Source: Candidatus Scatomorpha stercorigallinarum (GTDB lineage: Bacteria; Bacillota_A; Clostridia; Oscillospirales; Oscillospiraceae). Taken from it: a stretch of 5,584 nt of DNA. This document shows, piece after piece, positions 4,805 through 5,584 of the stretch. Within the stretch, counting starts at the first letter, position 1. Each line of letters starts with the position of its first letter. The translations under genes and the position numbers were made by a program. The notes under the pieces are model-generated. The model saw nothing but the letters and a program-made list of their open reading frames with translations. It did no database searches and was not told the DNA's origin. Location: positions 1-5,584 of the forward strand of contig DVOV01000153.1 in the NCBI GenBank assembly GCA_018713375.1, read 5' to 3'.

Positions 4805-5584
4805 CATCCAGCGGCGGCGAGCACCAGTATTCCCCGCACGCGGCGGTATATCTCCGCGAAGTCCGCGATGGGCAGCGGGTTCTCGCCCAGGCCGCACTCC
4901 ACCGTATACCCGGGGCGGGCGAATTCGGCGATGAACCAGTCCTTGTACCCGGCGAAGGAGGACGCCTCCGGCGCGTCGTCCAGCGCGTAGCCGCTGGCGG
5001 CGGCGAAGCACTCGGCGTAGTGCCGCGCCTGCGGCGGCTCCATGCCCTGGTAGCGCCAGTAGATGACCTCCCCCTGCGTGTGCAGGGCGATGGCCATGTC
5101 CGGCGAGAGCGAGCGCGTCAGCGCACAGAGCGCGGCGCTCTCGGGCGCGGAGAGTGGCGCTGTGCCCACATAGTCGCGCGGCGCGGGGCGGTCGAAGCCG
5201 GCGGCGTATTTGATCTCCCTGGCCCGCTCCCAGCCGGCGGGGTATTGCAGGTTGAGGTCCGTGCCGGCGATGTTCGCCTTCCAGCCGGCGGGGAAGGCGA
5301 TGTCCGGGAAAGCCTCCGCCACGCGCTTCGCCGCGGCGTAGCGCTCCCCTTCCGTAAGCGCGCCGGTGACGAGGTCCATGCCGTCCGGGTCCACGGCGGG
5401 CACCAGGCACAACCGCGCGTTCGAGAGTATCTCCTCCGCGCGGATGCCGCGCACGCTGCCGCCGTGGGCGGCGGCCTCGCAGAGCTCCTCGGCAAAGCGC
5501 AGCAACAGCGGGGCCGTTATCCACTCGTTGGCGTGGTGCGCGGCGGCGTAGACCACTGTCCGCGGCCCCGCCCCCAGCTCCAGC
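4801..5584 (-). CDS. M14-family zinc carboxypeptidase, gamma-D-glutamyl-diaminopimelate endopeptidase-like (N-terminus outside window)
   Basis: Zinc metallopeptidase that, by resemblance to the M14C group (Bacillus endopeptidase I), probably cuts the gamma-D-Glu-meso-DAP bond of peptidoglycan peptides, in wall recycling or sporulation. The frame is open to the window edge. A GTG at 5556 is possible but is not the real start, because family-like residues (LELGAGPRT) precede it. Counting from that GTG, the first zinc ligands are H8 and E11 in HHANEW. The third is H149 in ALHTQGEVIYW, and the catalytic Glu is E220 in GYTVECGLGENPLPI. DLNLQYPAGWE (110-120) fits the M14C pattern rather than the NRNF of pancreatic carboxypeptidases. 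About 261 residues are visible; any N-terminal LysM or signal segment would lie outside. The stop codon overlaps the mrp promoter. Confidence 0.93.
   Translation of the reverse strand, partial: LELGAGPRTVVYAAAHHANEWITAPLLLRFAEELCEAAAHGGSVRGIRAEEILSNARLCLVPAVDPDGMDLVTGALTEGERYAAAKRVAEAFPDIAFPAGWKANIAGTDLNLQYPAGWERAREIKYAAGFDRPAPRDYVGTAPLSAPESAALCALTRSLSPDMAIALHTQGEVIYWRYQGMEPPQARHYAECFAAASGYALDDAPEASSFAGYKDWFIAEFARPGYTVECGLGENPLPIADFAEIYRRVRGILVLAAAGC

Noticed and set aside
3767..5524. Minus-strand open frame of 585 codons running across the peptidase and mrp genes
   Set aside because: It is an out-of-frame shadow full of Arg, Ala and Gly. The true frames on the same strand carry zinc-ligand and Walker motifs.

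Overview
The window reads as a stretch of a GC-rich Firmicutes chromosome, most likely a gut Clostridia of the Oscillospiraceae/Oscillospirales kind. This is inferred from strong GGAGG-type ribosome sites, a consensus TTGACT/TATAAT promoter, a TTG start, and the gene families present (Na+-type membrane pyrophosphatase, clostridial-length CDF transporter, Mrp with an N-terminal Cys cluster, M14C-type peptidase). No phylogenetic test was possible. No tRNA, rRNA, CRISPR array or transposase gene was found.

Layout. Positions 2-1486 (+) hold the C-terminal three quarters of a membrane-bound, ion-pumping pyrophosphatase (hppA). Positions 1487-2036 form an unusually long (550 bp) interval between convergent genes. 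It has no credible gene but is packed with palindromes: a 161-bp nested inverted repeat, two diverged hairpins of one family in opposite orientation on either side of it, a perfect 12-bp palindrome, two GC-rich hairpins and one bidirectional intrinsic terminator. The rest of the window is on the minus strand. In order of transcription it holds the C-terminal part of an M14 zinc carboxypeptidase (4801-5584), an Mrp/NBP35-type Fe-S carrier ATPase (3877-4716), a hexapeptide-repeat sugar O-acetyltransferase (3280-3873), a terminator-like hairpin (3224-3252), and a cation diffusion facilitator with a doubled C-terminal domain (2037-3203).

How the genes relate. The mrp and acetyltransferase genes form a tight two-gene unit: 3 nt separate stop and start, and the second gene's ribosome site lies in the last mrp codons. 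A strong sigma-A-type promoter drives the unit, and its -35 box overlaps the stop codon of the upstream peptidase gene. The CDF gene follows a hairpin that leaves no room for a promoter between hairpin and start, so it may depend on read-through. The products do not form an obvious single pathway: ion pumping, metal export, Fe-S carrier work, acetyl transfer and peptidoglycan-type peptide cleavage. No new defence or mobile system is evident. The least explained part is the palindrome cluster at 1487-2036.
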